DNA of 64,000 bases from Rhodotorula mucilaginosa (GCA_034406715.1 CP137873.1:930001-994000); one strand, 5' to 3'. Counted from the stretch's first letter, positions 34,730 to 46,637 are shown. The notes: a model not told the origin generated them from the sequence alone. Translations and numbers: made by a program.

Positions 34730-35756
34730 CGGCGCTCTCCGTCCTCTCGCGACTCTATGGCTGGTCCACCGGAGCGAGTCGAGGGCAGGAAGATGCTTCA
34801 ACGAGAATGACGTCGCCACGCGAGCAAAATTCTGCGGCGAATCATGTCCTGACCGTGGCTAACTGAAGGCATTGCAGTCCGCGTTCGTTCACATCACGTT
34901 CGGATGAGCGAGTATGTATACATAGTCCTATGTAGACGCCGGCAAGGCCGCGCGCCTTATAGCTTCTCTCGGCCGGTTCGACGCTGCGCACCCGAACCCT
35001 TCGAGGCGGGCTCGACGCCGACGCACTCGGATCCTGCGGATCTCGCTGTTTATGTAGTACTGCATGTGTGCAGCGACCATGCATATGCTCCCGATCTCGA
35101 CTCCTGCACGCTAGATCTCGCCACAACGTGTGCAGGTGCCGGCTGAGCTCGGTCACGCGACAGAGTTCTTTCTTTCTCGTTGGGGGACGCGAAAAGTTGG
35201 AGCTTGCGATTATCGTAAGTTCGATCGCTTTTACCCCGACCCCGGTGTAATATCGCGATTGGGCGTGCAGCGAATGCACGGTCGCGACTGCGAGTCTCGG
35301 CAAGCACCTCTTTCCTCGAGCACGACGTACACGTATACAGACTGTATGGCTCTTGGGGACTCGGCACTTGAACGAGTGCTGAACGAGCAAGAAGCTTCAA
35401 GAGAAGCTTCGATAGCCCAGCACCCGCGCCGGAGACCGGTTTTAACCCCTTCCGGCTTCTTACAAGATCGCATGTACTGACCCTTCTTTTCCCTCCAATT
35501 ACAGCAACTCAATACAAAGGGGGAGGGCTCCTGATTGTGCTCGCCATGCTGCTCTCGGCTTCGAACGTGCAGCCGATTGCTGGCCTGGACTTCTCCTTCT
35601 CGCGCTCGTCTCCATTCTCCTGGTCTCGCCTCGCGCGCCGCTGACAGGGAACTGCTTGATTGCTAGTTTCCGATCCTCGTTCTCGCCTATCGACTGCTTC
35701 TCGTGGGGTTCACTCTTCCATTCGACAAGGCAAAGACGACGGCCGCCGACGACATC
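34730..35756. other. divergent intergenic region, no gene seen
   Basis: About 1 kb between the YME2 and kinase starts. No conserved exon. Overlapping open frames on both strands near 34900-35500 have no recognisable domain. The kinase might have an upstream exon here: the frame just before its ATG is open and reads like coding sequence (FDKAKTTAADDI). Confidence 0.4.
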
Positions 35757-37107
35757 ATGGGCTTTGCTTCCTTCCCAACTTCGTACGAGACCTTGAGCCC
35801 GTTCCTGCACGAGCGGTACCTCCTCGTCGAAGAGATCGGCGTCGGCGGCAGCGGGTTCTGCCTCAAGATCCAGCGGCGGGCAGACAACCGGATCTTTGCC
35901 GCGAAACTGATCGCAAAGGACCGGATTGCCAAGTCGGCCTTGATCCGGACTCTGAGATGGGGTTACGTTCCGCAGGGGTTCACGGCGGACCAGGATGGCG
36001 CGGTCGTCGTCCCCGTCGAAGCGTGGGCGTTGCGGAGAGTGTCGCATGCGAATGTGTGCGCCTTCGAAGAGCTCTTTGCCGACGACACGTTCTACTACCT
36101 CGTGCGTATGACTTTCCTCCTCTCTCTCTCCCGTTCCCCGCTGAATTTTTTTGTTTACTGACCTGTCTGCCTCTAGATCATGGAGCACCACGGAACCTCG
36201 TGGCAGACGTCGCCGCCGGCGGTGACGTTGCCGCCTTCCCCGCCCATCACGCCTCCCGGCAACTACCTCGACCTCAGTCCTTCTTCTTCGGCGCCTTCTT
36301 CCGCCCCTGCATCAGCATTACCTTCCCCGTCACTCCTTGCCCCCGCTTCTTTCGGCGCACCGCCACCGCCCTTATTACGCCGCTCCTCCTCCGATTTGTT
36401 CGAAGCGGTCGAACGTCACCGCCATTTCAGCGAGCACCATGCTCGGCACATCTTTGTTCAGATCCTCGCTGCCGTTTGCGACCTCGCGCGAACAGGGATC
36501 ATTCATCGGGACCTCAAGGATGAGAACATCACGCTCGCAGAAGACACCTTGCAGGTGAGTCTTCGCCGCAATCTCGATCGGCACAACTCCCGCACTTTCG
36601 AGGCTAACCCCTTGAACTTGCTGTGACGTGCGCAGGTCAAGCTTGTCGATTTCGGTTCCTGCGTCCTGTTCAACCCGCAAGGACCCCCTCCGGTACAAGC
36701 TGGCCGTGCGTAGTACAACTTTTGCCCTCCTCGCTCCCATACCGCAAAAAGTCTGACCACCGTTGCGCCTCCTCGCAGGTCGGTTCTACGGCACTTGGAC
36801 CTATGCCGCTCCCGAAGTCTTTACCGGCGAAGCCTACGCCATGTTCCCCGCCGAGATCTGGTCCCTCGGCGTACTCCTGCACGTCCTCCTCACGGGGGAA
36901 AACCCGTTCCCGTCCGCGGCGGATGCTCGAGCCGGTCGTCGCATGCAGAGCAGCAAGGGCAACATTCGACTCGGCGCGGAGGCGAGCGATTTGATCGATC
37001 GGTGTTTGACGGTGGAGAGTGAGCGACGGATCACGCTCGCTGGGTTGGCGCGTCATCCGTGGGTTTCGGGGCATTCGCATCGGAGGGCCGGCGCGCCCTC
37101 CTATTAG
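35757..37107 (+). CDS. serine/threonine protein kinase (CAMK/PASK-like catalytic domain)
   Basis: Four exons (35757-36101, 36177-36554, 36636-36705, 36779-37107) give 373 residues, nearly all kinase domain. Seen: glycine loop EIGVGGSGFC, lysine in FAAKLIAKDR, hinge-like LIMEHHGTSW, catalytic loop IIHRDLKDEN, VKLVDFGSC (DFG), then GTWTYAAPEV (APE) and DIWALG-like EIWSLGVLLHVLLTGENPF, and the terminal RHPWV. HRDLKDEN plus DFGS and ENPF recall PAS kinases, but no PAS domain is present. A Pro/Ser insert of ~60 residues follows the hinge. Substrate unknown. An additional 5' exon is possible. Confidence 0.82.
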
Positions 37108-37409
37108 AGGCAGTGGTCTGTTCTCCTTCCTTTCTCTCTATGTTTCAAAGGAGCCTTTATGCTGTCTCGGTTCATCCGGTCACTCTCATTTTTTGGGGTT
37201 CACTATCGCTCTCTTCCTCCTCACAAGCATCATCAGCAATAGATTCGCTCCCTTCCTTCCTTCGGCGCCGGAGGACTCTCGCACTGCACAGCAGACAAAA
37301 GTGCCCCCACAGTATACATTTGTTCTTGTAGTAGGGGTCCAGCCAGAACCCCGCCCCGTGCATCATGTTTGTTTCCATTTTCTGGCCCTCTGGTTTCACA
37401 ACATTGTCA
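37108..37409. other. convergent intergenic, no gene seen
   Basis: 302 nt between the kinase stop and the stop of the putative nuclease. Presumably both 3' UTRs. Confidence 0.5.
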
Positions 37410-39310
37410 TCAGAGCTCGAGCGAGTCTAGAAGATTGGCCAGCAGATCTTGCTCTTCGTCTTCGGGTGGCTCCGGTAAGGGAGGTAGGATCGAGAGATCC
37501 CGCGGCAGGCTCGGCTTGATGCTCTGCAAAGCCGACGACTCTCGCAGTTCATTGGAGGTGAGGGCAAGCGGCCGCGTGGGTTTTGCCTTGGTCGGACTCG
37601 ACCCTGGTGGCGAGAGCGAGTCGTCGTGTAAGTGATCCCCGGACGAAGCGTTGGACGTGACCAGGGCTGTCGACGTTCCTCTTGCTCTTCTTGCTGTTCT
37701 AGGTCGGCTCGGGGAAGGCGGCGCGGCCTACACAGCGAGGCGAAACGAAGAGGACAAGCCTTGCAAGATATCAGTAGAGCGTCCTTTGCGATTTGTCTAA
37801 AGGAGGGCGCGTTCACGCGTACCTTGATAGACGCTTGAAGCTTTTCGAGAAAAGTCTGCCGCTGAGGATCGAGTCGTCGATTCGGTGTAGCGGCGGTAGC
37901 GACCGTGCCGGGTGTAGACGGAGCAGGTTTCTGCTGCCGTTGCGGGAGGAGGGCACGACCTAGTTGTCAGTACTGCGCAGCTTTCCGGAAATGGGAAAAA
38001 ACGGCCTGCGCTCACCTCGTCGTCGTCGCCTCCTCTTAACGCGGCTTGCAGCCTCTCCCACTCTTCCTCCTTGACCGCCTCCAACCACGTCGGCAGCAAG
38101 ACGAACAAGTGATGCTCGACAAAGGCTTGCTCGGTCCGCAGCGAGACGGACCGTTCTTCGTACGCGGGGGAGAGGGGGTCGCGCGAGAGGAAAAAAGTCA
38201 CTTTGTGAGAAGGGACGAGGTGCGGGACGTTGGAGAGGATGCGGGAGAGGGAGAGGTGGTCTGCCAGGGTAATTTTTTAGCGGGTTTTGCGCCTCAGCTT
38301 TCGCTGTCAACGGACGGGTCCGGAAACCCTCTTACAGTAGATGGCCTGGATCTTGAAGTTGGTGTAGATCTGGAGGAACACGGGTGTGTGTGAGAGACAA
38401 CAGCGACGACAAAGCTCCGAGGGGCGCAAAGAGAGAAACGACGCACAAAGTTGCGCGGCTTGTTCGAGTACTTGATCTCGACGACTTCCCACGAGACGGT
38501 CCTCGAACCGGTCTCACCCCCTCCTCCTCCTCCTCCTCCGCCGCCGCCGCTCCCTCCTGCTCCTGCTGCTACTACTTCCTGAAAGCGAATCAAGTCGGGT
38601 CGGAAGACGCTCCACCGGATTCCGGGAGCGGCCCACCCCCTCGCGCGGTATTCGGCGGTGAAATCGCACCCGTCGAGCAAACCGGGCGAGACGTACACGG
38701 GTTGGTGAGTGCGGAGGGTGGTGCGGATCGCTTTGCGAGCGACGGCCGCGAGCGAGGCAAAGTCTTTGTGGCGGAGGTAGGCATGCTTTGAAGAGGAAGA
38801 GAGGGAGAGGGCGCGTTTGATGGTGCGTTCGGCGAGGAGGCCGCGCGAGATGGCGTCGGGCGGGACGAGGTGCGCCCTCCTCCCCGCTTCGTCTTCCTCG
38901 GTCGTTCCTTCTCGGGGGACAGGGACCGGGTCACCTTTGTCTTGTTCACTTTCAAGAACGGACGGGAGAGAATCGGTTGTTGAAGCCGGAGGACCTGTCC
39001 CGCCTCGTCCGTCGGAGTAGACTTCGGATTCGCCGTCCTGGAGCAACTCGAGCGGTTTGACGCGCGAGAGGGCGCCGAGGAACCACTCGTGGCGGAACTG
39101 GTCAATGTGCCGGTCCGCGTCGAGTTGGTTCATGCCGCGTCGGCCGCGGTCGCCCTCCTCGCGGGCGCTGTTGAGGTGGGCGATGAGCGAGGTGAAGGCC
39201 GTGATGGTGATGGGGTTGGAACATTGCAGGTAATGCTTGGTCTTGATCTCGACGAGCGAGGGGCCCTTGGATGGACGCAGCTTGTGAGGCGGCGGAGTGG
39301 CGGTGGCCAT
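37410..39310 (-). CDS. putative PD-(D/E)XK (RecB-like) nuclease
   Basis: Five exons (39310-38447, 38369-38336, 38260-38016, 37959-37823, 37698-37410) give 522 residues with all phases closing. A first conserved-looking block reads SLVEIKTKHYLQCSNPITIT. The core reads FRPDLIRF, a Gly-rich loop, WEVVEIKYSNKPRNF, then YTNFKIQAIYYHLSLSRIL and HKVTFFLSRDPLSPAYEERS. An Asp in a PDL context followed by E-x-K (VEIKYS) and a Gln-bearing helix is the pattern of the PD-(D/E)XK nuclease fold, and the order recalls TM0106-type RecB-like nucleases. That assignment is inference from motifs only. No helicase domain is attached. The C-terminus is Pro/Leu/Glu-rich. Divergent from LCB2. Confidence 0.5.
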
Positions 39311-39683
39311 CTCGGACGGACGTGTTTCCCTCGTCGGTGTGTTGCGTGGAATCGAATGCACTGATTGCGTTACATTATTGGAACCCTGGTCTCTCCCTGT
39401 CAGAGTTGCGTAGGCGGTCGGCAGCACGGTTCGGAGAAGGCGATCGCGACCTTCGGACACGAGCAGCAGCGTTGTCAGCCACCGACACACCTCGTCGCAC
39501 TCTTTCTTCTGGGGGGAGAGGGAGCAGCACTCGATTAGTATCAGAAGCTAGGCTCACACCCCCTACGGCCACTGCGCTCCTCGGAACTCGCGACTCGAAG
39601 AGTGACCGCCCGAGCAGTTCGGCCTCGCGAACCCCGTCTCTCGATCCCATCGTCACCATAGACACAACGAGGGGGACGAGCAC
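39311..39683. other. divergent promoter, nuclease gene and LCB2
   Basis: 373 nt between two start codons on opposite strands. No further feature identified. Confidence 0.5.
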
Positions 39684-42105
39684 ATGGTGAAACGCAGAGT
39701 CGCGCCGTCAAAGGGACTCCCGACCGTCAGCATCTCGCCGACCACGATGGACGCCGCGTCCTACCTCACTCAGCTCCACGAGCGCTCTTCAACCTCGCCG
39801 TCTTCGCCGTCCCGCAGCTCGAGTCTCATCTCGTACGGCACGAGCACCAGCACCGCGAGTACGCGGGCCCGTGCCAGCTCAGATGCCGCCAAGTCGGACG
39901 ACTCGGCCACCTCGAGCGACTCGGAGCAGAGCACCCGCTCCACCTCGTGGCGAGGCATCAGCAGCATCATGCCCACCCCGTCCCACATCAGCGCCTCCCG
40001 CCCGCCGACCACCGCGTTCGACGTCGACTTTATCCCCGACCCGGACGACCCGTACTCGCTCCGCCACTCCGAGTACGGCTACGACGTCGACCCCGCGCAC
40101 CGCACCGTCTCGCGGCACACGCCCGGCATGAGCCTCAAGGCGAGCGACGAGGAACCGAGCGTATGGGTCTACCTCCAGACCTACCTCAGCTGTACGTTCA
40201 CGGTACCCCTTTCAAACGTCGTGACTGTCGAAAATTGACACCTGCACCCCCAGACGCCGTCTTGATGATCATCGGCCATTTGCGCGATTGGGTCGGCAAG
40301 CGCCTGTTCCCCGCCGCGTACTCGCACCTCCGTCCGAGTCACGGCTACGCTCCCTTGTTCAGCGACTTTGACTCGTTCTACACGCGCCGGTTGAAACTCC
40401 GCATCGAAGACTGCTTCGCCCGCCCCGTCACGGGCGTCGCCGGTCGGACCGCGACCTGCCTCGACCGGACCCCGACGAACCACTTTGCCGATTTCGTCTT
40501 TACGGGCGAGACGACCCAGGCGTTGAACGTCTCGAGTTACAACTACCTCGGGTTTGCCCAGTCCCGGGGACCGTGTGCGGACGAGGCCGAGTCGATCGTG
40601 CGCGAGATGGGAGTCACGACCTGCGGAGCGAGGAACGACGTCGGCACGTCGGCGTTGCACGTCCAGGCGGAACGACTCGTCGCCGACTTTGTCGGGACCG
40701 AGGACGCCATGATTGTCTCGATGGGGTTCGCGACCAACTCGACCAACCTGCCTGCCCTCGTCAGTAAAGGGTGCCTCGTCATCTCGGACGAGTTGAACCA
40801 CAGCTCGATCCGCTTCGGCGCGAGGTTGTCCGGAGCCATGGTCCGCCAGTACAAGCACAACGACATGGTCGACCTCGAGAACCTCCTCCGCGAGGTCATC
40901 AGTCAGGGCCAGCCGCGCACGCACCGCCCGTGGAAAAAGATCTTGATCATCGTCGAAGGGCTGTACTCGATGGAAGGCACCCTCGTCGACTTGCCCCGCC
41001 TTCTCCAACTCAAAGACATCTACAAGGTACCCGCCTCCCCCCCTTTTTTTTTTTTTTTGCTCTTCTTGGTCCGAGTGGTTGCTGACGCTCTCTTGCGTCC
41101 CGCCCCCGCAGTTCTACTTGTACGTCGACGAGGCTCACTCGATCGGAGCTCTCGGTCCGCGCGGTCGTGGCGTCTGCGACTACTTTGGCATCGACCCGCG
41201 AAGGGTCGACATCCTCATGGGAACTTTTACCAAGTGTGAGCTTGCTCTCTCTCTCTCTCCCGGTCCGAGCTTGTAGCTGACATTGCGACTCTCTGACAAG
41301 CGTTCGGTGCCGCGGGTGGTTACATCGCCGGTTCGCACGACCTGATCTCGGCCCTTCGGTTGTCGTCGCACGCGCAAAACTATGCCGAGTCGATGTCGCC
41401 CGTCGTGCTCGCCCAGATCTGTACCTCGATGGGTTCGATCGTCGGTCCCGACGCGGTCAAGATCGTCCCCGCCCTCGCGAAATTGCCCCCGCACGTCATG
41501 GACGGTCGGGATGGGCAGGACCGCCTGCGCAGGTTGGCGTTCAACTGCCGCTACTTGTCGGGCGGGTTGCGCAAACTCGGCTTTATCGTGTACGGGCACC
41601 AGGACTCGCCGATCGTGCCGATGCTCATCTTTGCGCCGGCCAAGATGGGCCTGTTCAGCCGCCTGATGCTCGAACGGTACAAGATTGTCGTCGTCGTCGT
41701 CGCGTACCCGGCGACGCCGCTCGTCTCTTCCCGAGTCCGGTTCTGCCTTTCTGCTGCACAGTGCGTTTCTTCAAATCGCCTTCCTCCCGCGCTATCGTGC
41801 CCTCTTGAGAGACCCAAATCAACTGACTTCTTGTTTTCCCCCCCCCCCCCCCCCCCCCCCCCCGCAGCACCAAGGCGGACCTCGACCGGATCCTGCGCGC
41901 GACGGACGAGATCGGCGGCGTCCTCGGCCTGAAACTGTCGCCGCACGGCCCGCGCATGAAGGTCGACGACGTGATCGCCGAAGGGGTCGAGATGGTTCGC
42001 GAATCGGAGAGGCAGTACGAGCGCGCGGTGGCGGCCATCAGCAACAGTGAGGGGCGCGAGTTTGAGTCGTCGTCGTCGTCGTCGGACAAGAAGAAGCTGG
42101 CTTGA
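39684..42105 (+). CDS. LCB2: serine palmitoyltransferase subunit 2 (Lcb2)
   Basis: PLP enzyme of the ER condensing serine and palmitoyl-CoA, the first step of sphingolipid synthesis. Five exons (39684-40191, 40254-41026, 41112-41235, 41301-41760, 41868-42105) give 700 residues. The first ~165 residues are Ser/Thr-rich and variable. A membrane-proximal segment follows ([20 protein letters not shown]). The alpha-oxoamine synthase core includes [24 protein letters not shown] (in place of the GTRLEMGTLKIH-like motif), [16 protein letters not shown], and the PLP lysine in [15 protein letters not shown] (~residue 468). FLLS-like [20 protein letters not shown] closes the domain. The ER partner Lcb1 is not in the window. 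The last intron has a 26-C run before its acceptor. Confidence 0.95.
41838..41863. repeat. poly-C tract of 26 in the last LCB2 intron
   Basis: An uninterrupted run of 26 C just before the CGCAG acceptor of the final LCB2 intron, serving as the polypyrimidine tract. Its length is likely to vary and is prone to sequencing error. Confidence 0.9.
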
Positions 42106-42527
42106 TGAATCGGGGATGGAGAGTTTTGACGGGTGTCACTTTCTGACAAGTCCCGCCACAGTGGCACCCCCCTCTGATTATCCCATCGCCTCCCGCCCCT
42201 CCTTGTCGTGCCTATAGATTCTGGCTACTCCTCATTCCTTTTTGTCTCCATCTCTTTTCGCACTTTCACTCCCTCCCCCATCCATGCCGCGCATGTTCCT
42301 TCCCCCCCTAATCGTTTCGTGACTACTTTCATTTCCCTCCCACCCCTTCGATTGTGGGTCTCTCTCTCTCCACATTGTTGCGCTCAGTAGTCCGTTGCTT
42401 CGAGCGCACTCAACGCCTGCACTGTATGTATCTATTGTTTGGCCATTTCGCGGAACGGGTCTCGCGGTTTCTGGTTTCCTCTTCCAGGAGGCGACCCGTC
42501 CGAACAACTAGACTTTGCCCCCATCTG
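42106..42527. other. convergent intergenic, no gene seen
   Basis: 422 nt, pyrimidine-rich, between the LCB2 and RWD gene stops; probably 3' UTRs. Confidence 0.5.
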
Positions 42528-43841
42528 TCAAGAGAACTGGCCCCCGCCGACGACTTGACCAAACGCCTCGCCGAGCCCTTTGGCCGCGAGGAAATCTCGC
42601 ACGTCGGCCATCTCGGGTTTGTGACCGCGGTAGCCCCCGCGCGGGATCAGGGCGGTGATCTCGTCCATCGAGGTAAAGAGTCGGTGCAGGATCGGATCAT
42701 CGACGGAGGAGGAGGAGGAGGAAGACGGTGCGGAAGGGACGAGGCGCGTGCGGAAACGTTCAGAGACCTTTCGGAAATGGATCGAGTCGGAGGTTCGGGC
42801 CAGTGTCAGCATGTACGCCTCTCTCCTGGTGCACACAAGGACGTCGCTGCTTCGCACCTTTTTCTGAAAAGACGGAATGTCGGCCTGCAGCGGTGCGCGA
42901 TATGTGGTTGCAAGGTGGGACGTGATGAGTACAAGGGGCGGGTCGCGGAACGGAGGGTTGCGCACTCACCCAGCTGTTGGCTTTGATGTCGCTCAAGTAC
43001 GCTTGAACGTTACTCTCCGTCCCTTCGACACAAAGAAGGGCCGGTTTCCCTGCGCGAGTGCGGACTAGCAGTCAGTTGAAAGGGAAAGGGTAGGGACTTT
43101 CGGGGAGGAAAGACGGAACTGACCCGCGAGAACGAAGCCGGTCAGTCCGTACTCGGGCGCCCAGTTGACCATGTCGTCCCTCTTCTCCCTCGAGCTCAAA
43201 GAGGGAAACCAATACCAGACGCGATACTCTTCTTCTCCGTCTCCGGCGTGGTCGGGCCTCTTCCTCCCTCTTTTAGTAGTCCGTGCTCCATCCGCATGCG
43301 CTTCTTGTGACGTTTCCGGTTCGGGGGTAGGTACGAGAGAGGGTGTGAGAGTCCGGATCTGATCGATCATGGCGAGGACAAAGTCGACGTTGGAAGCGAA
43401 TTGAGCGTCGGCTCCAGGCGCTGCAGTAGCCGCGGCGGCGGAGGTCAGGGCCGCGCTCAGCTCGTCGTGCGCGGTGCGGGACATCCAGCTCGGTTGAGTC
43501 GCATGGATCGTGGCGCGCCGAGTCCCGTCGGGGAGCGTGAGTGCGGGATCATCCGCTGAGAGGAGCGAAAGGCGGATCGACAACGGCAAGGTGAACGCAG
43601 TCTGGTCGTCTTGCTGATCCAAACCGAGCTGGACAGTCAACGAGAGCTCGTCGGGCTCCCCTGCTCTCGGCCCTGTCCCACCAGCATCGCCCGCTTCGAT
43701 CCATTCGCGCAGAGTGGGCAGGAAGGCGGCCGTTTGCTCTTCGAGGGCGAGTTCATCGTCGCCGGGGAAGAGGCCCTGCACGAGATCGATCGCTTCGAGT
43801 TGCGCAGCGAGGCCTTCGAGGGGTAAGCGATCTCGAGTCAT
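42528..43841 (-). CDS. RWD-domain protein (RWDD2-like, DUF1115)
   Basis: Three exons (43841-43124, 43049-42970, 42884-42528) give 384 residues. The N-terminal RWD domain begins GLAAQLEAIDLVQGLFPGDD with the LFPG element, and continues LPLSIRLSLL. A C-terminal DUF1115-like part contains WYWFPSLSSREKRDDMVNWA, LTGFVLAGKPALLCVEGTE and VQAYLSDIKANSW, then a helical end. This architecture is that of RWDD2A/B proteins, of which little is known functionally. The upstream in-frame GTG extension is not used. Convergent with LCB2. Confidence 0.8.
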
Positions 43842-44008
43842 GTCGGGGCCGCTCGACGTCCAAAGGGAGTGGCGCGTGGATCGAGGGAAAGAGTTGGCCA
43901 AAAGTCCATGTATCTCTCTCTTCCGCACCGACGCAGCTACTCAAGCTAGAGGGAATAGTCGGATTTTATGACAACAAGTTCGGGAAAGGGGAAACCGCTC
44001 TACGGTCA

Positions 44009-44580
44009 CTACGCGCGCTTGCCCTGGATCTCGGAGATGCCCTTTTTCAGTTCGCTGACTCCCGACTGCGCCGTCGTTTCGTGTCCCGCCGGAGGAGCAT
44101 CCCGCGAAGGGACGGTGCCGTGCTCGCGTCCTGCAACCTGTGGCACGGGGTGGAGTGACGATGTCCGTGTCAGCTTGCTGAGGGAGAAAGGAGTTTCGGC
44201 TCGTCGTTCGTGATGGGCAGAGGAAGCTTACGGCGTCGCCGCCTTGGTCCAAGAACGAGTTGATGTTGCCACGGATCGCTTCTCCGGCTCCGTGCAGCGC
44301 ATTAAACACGCCGCTGTGCGTGCCTCAAGTATCGACAGTGGTCAGTTCGCTGTCCTGTGCGAGCTGATGCGGGAACATGTCGAGCCTGCGGACTCACCCA
44401 GCACGGTTTCCGAGGTCAGCACCGGCTCCGCTCGAGGTCGAAGTCGCGTCTGTGAGCGGCGCCGCGTCAATATACAGGATGCCGAAGTGGTTTGTCCGCC
44501 GGACGAGGCGAGGGTGCGCTCGCTTCGGCAGCCGAAAACAGAGTAGCTGAGCGCGACCTACTGGTGTTGGTGGTCGACAT
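44009..44580 (-). CDS. small Gly/Ala-rich protein, 93 residues, possibly stress related
   Basis: Four short exons reconstruct a 93-residue protein, too fragmented to appear as one open frame. The first exon is only 19 nt (MSTTNT). The core reads GADLGNRAGGVFNALHGAGE then AIRGNINSFLDQGGDAVAG, and the end reads SGVSELKKGISEIQGKRA. Introns of ~80-160 nt carry clean GT/AG ends and phases close. The GAGEAIRGNIN motif is reminiscent of small fungal CsbD-like or conidiation/stress proteins; this is a resemblance only. Divergent from the peroxisomal hydratase gene, 279 nt apart. Confidence 0.7.
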
Positions 44581-44859
44581 GTTCACGTAGTACAAGTCAA
44601 GCAGGGGCTGCCTGTGTGGTTGGATGGCGAGTTGCTGGCTCGAAAGCTGGCGCGAAAGACTTCTTGAACGACGTCATCGTGTGGTCCCAAGCTTTGAGCC
44701 TCCCCTCAGGCACCGGCTTCTTCGCTTCCGGTTACTCGGCCGCGGCCCGGAATCCCAAGGCCCAAAAAACCGAGCAGCTCGCCGGCACGCAGGAGGAGCT
44801 CCGGAAGACCTGCCTTCCTCCTTCACTCATCCGCTCTCTTATCACTGACTACGAAAAGC

Positions 44860-46361
44860 ATGTCCGGAATGAACCTCGACAAGGCCGTCGGTCAGTTGAC
44901 CGTTCCTATGCCCGCCTGCTCGCTTGCGCTCTCTCACCGTCTCCGCACCTCGCCCCACATCCGACCGAGTGACTGATTTGATGCGCGCACTCGTCCTCCG
45001 ACTGCAGGCCACGAATCCGCACCGACTCCGGTCGCGTGGAACCAGCGTGACCTCCTCCTGTACGTGTCGCCGCGACTTGGGGTGGTGGACCTTTCCGTCA
45101 ACTGACTCTTCTGTCTCCGTACAGCTACGCCGTCGGAGTGAGCGCCGTCGAGGAAAGTACCTCTTGCACTGAGTCGGAACTGACAAACCGCCGCGTATAC
45201 AGATCGGAGCCAAGAAGGACGAACTCGCCTTTACGTACGAGAACAACCCGAACTGGCACCCGTTCCCGACCGTGCGCTCTCACTCTTGTCTCTTTTCACG
45301 CTGGGCTCGCCGCATCCCGTACTGATGGTGTAACAATGTGTTGGCAGTACCCCCTCGTGCTCGGACTCAAAGGCGAGTCGCAGGACGTCGTCAACTTTGC
45401 CAAGGCGAAAGACGGCAGCGCGCCCAACCCGGGCCTCCCGCCCCTCGACCCGAACCGCCTCGTCCACGCCGAGCAGTCGATCGAGATCCTCGGCGAACTC
45501 CCCGCCGAGTCGGGCAAGGGATGGTCCCTCAAGCGCAAGTGCGTCGGCGTCAAAGACACCGGCAAGGGGCTCATCATCGACGACGCGATGGAGCTCGTCA
45601 ACCCGCAAGGAAAAGTCGTCGTCCGCATGATCAGTTCCGGGTACTGCTTTGGCAAGTTTAACGCCAACGGCTACCAGAAGAGTATCGCGCCGAAGCAGCC
45701 CGTCAAGGGAGGCAAGCCGCCCCAACGGAACCCCGACTTTGTCTTTTCGGAAAAGACGTCGCCCGAACAGGCGGCCTTGTACCGCCTCTCGGGCGACTAC
45801 AACCCGCTCCACATCGACGACGCGATCGGCAAGGGCATGGGCTTCCCCGGTGAGTTTCCATGCACGGAAGGTCAATGAGCGCCTGAGAAAGTGTTAAGCT
45901 GACCCTCTCGACCGCTTCAATCAGGCGTCATCCTGCACGGCCTCTGCTCGTACGGTACGTCTTGCCGAGCTTCGTTCTGTTTTCTCTCTCTGCGCGCGCG
46001 CGCGCGCGCGCACCGTCACTTTGAACTGACGTGCCGCGCTCTCTGCAGGCCACGCCGCTCGCGCCATCGTCCTGAACGTCGCCAAGGGAGACGGCCGCCG
46101 GCTCAAGTTCATGTCCGGCCGGTTCACTTCGCCCGTCCTGCCCGGAGACGAGGTGCGTCATCTCTGTCGAGTCCGTTGTGTTCCTCGGGCTGATGTTCTG
46201 CAACCCCCTTATCGCAGCTCGAGACTTCGATCTGGGTCTCGCCGGACGCGGCCTCGGGAGGCCAGCGCGTCGACTTTGTCCAGAAGATCAAGGGCACCGG
46301 CAAAGTCTGCCTCGGTGGCGGCGTCGCGCTCGTCGCTTCGGACAAGGGCAGCAAGCTGTAA
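44860..46361 (+). CDS. peroxisomal MaoC-like enoyl-CoA hydratase 2, C-terminal SKL
   Basis: Hot-dog-fold (R)-specific enoyl-CoA hydratase of peroxisomal beta-oxidation. Eight exons (44860-44890, 45008-45059, 45124-45136, 45203-45271, 45348-45849, 45925-45954, 46049-46152, 46218-46361) give 314 residues. The N-terminal half reads YAVGIGAKKDELAFTYENNP. The C-terminal half carries the hydratase-2 motif YRLSGDYNPLHIDDAIGKGM with Asp and His, then GVILHGLCSYGHAARAIV. The last three residues SKL form a canonical PTS1. It corresponds to the stand-alone C-terminal domain of the multifunctional enzyme type 2; no dehydrogenase domain is attached. Exon 3 is a 13-nt microexon and exon 6 only 30 nt. Confidence 0.93.
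45992..46011. repeat. (GC)10 dinucleotide repeat in an intron
   Basis: Ten GC units inside intron 6 of the hydratase gene; alternating purine-pyrimidine, Z-DNA-prone. Confidence 0.95.
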
Positions 46362-46631
46362 AGGCGGCGGCCGCGACGGTCGGTTTTGCGGATTCTGTCC
46401 GGGTTGGGGATTAGGGTTAAGGGAACAAGTAGTCAGTTCTATGTGAAAGTATTCTGGTCGTTTATATGCACGTTTGCTCTCGAGTGTTTTGCAGCGGCTG
46501 ATCTGTTCGCGAGCTTGATCCGCCCGAAGCCCAGTTACTGCAGCTGGAAGATCTGTGAAATGAGCGCGCAGAGCTTGCTCGCGTGCACGTTCGACATCGC
46601 CTAGTGCTACATATAGCTGCTTGCAAGTGTG

Positions 46632-46637
46632 CACGTG
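46632..46637. promoter_or_regulatory. CACGTG E-box 1 upstream of the Git1-like gene
   Basis: Palindromic CACGTG (context TGCACGTGCAG), about 390 nt before the transporter ATG. In yeast this is the Pho4 core site; Cbf1 or other bHLH factors bind it too. Confidence 0.4.

Noticed and set aside
37427-37816. CKACPLRFASLC as an Fe-S-type cysteine motif of the putative nuclease
   Set aside because: It falls in an intron once exons 4 and 5 are joined in phase (37823 to 37698).
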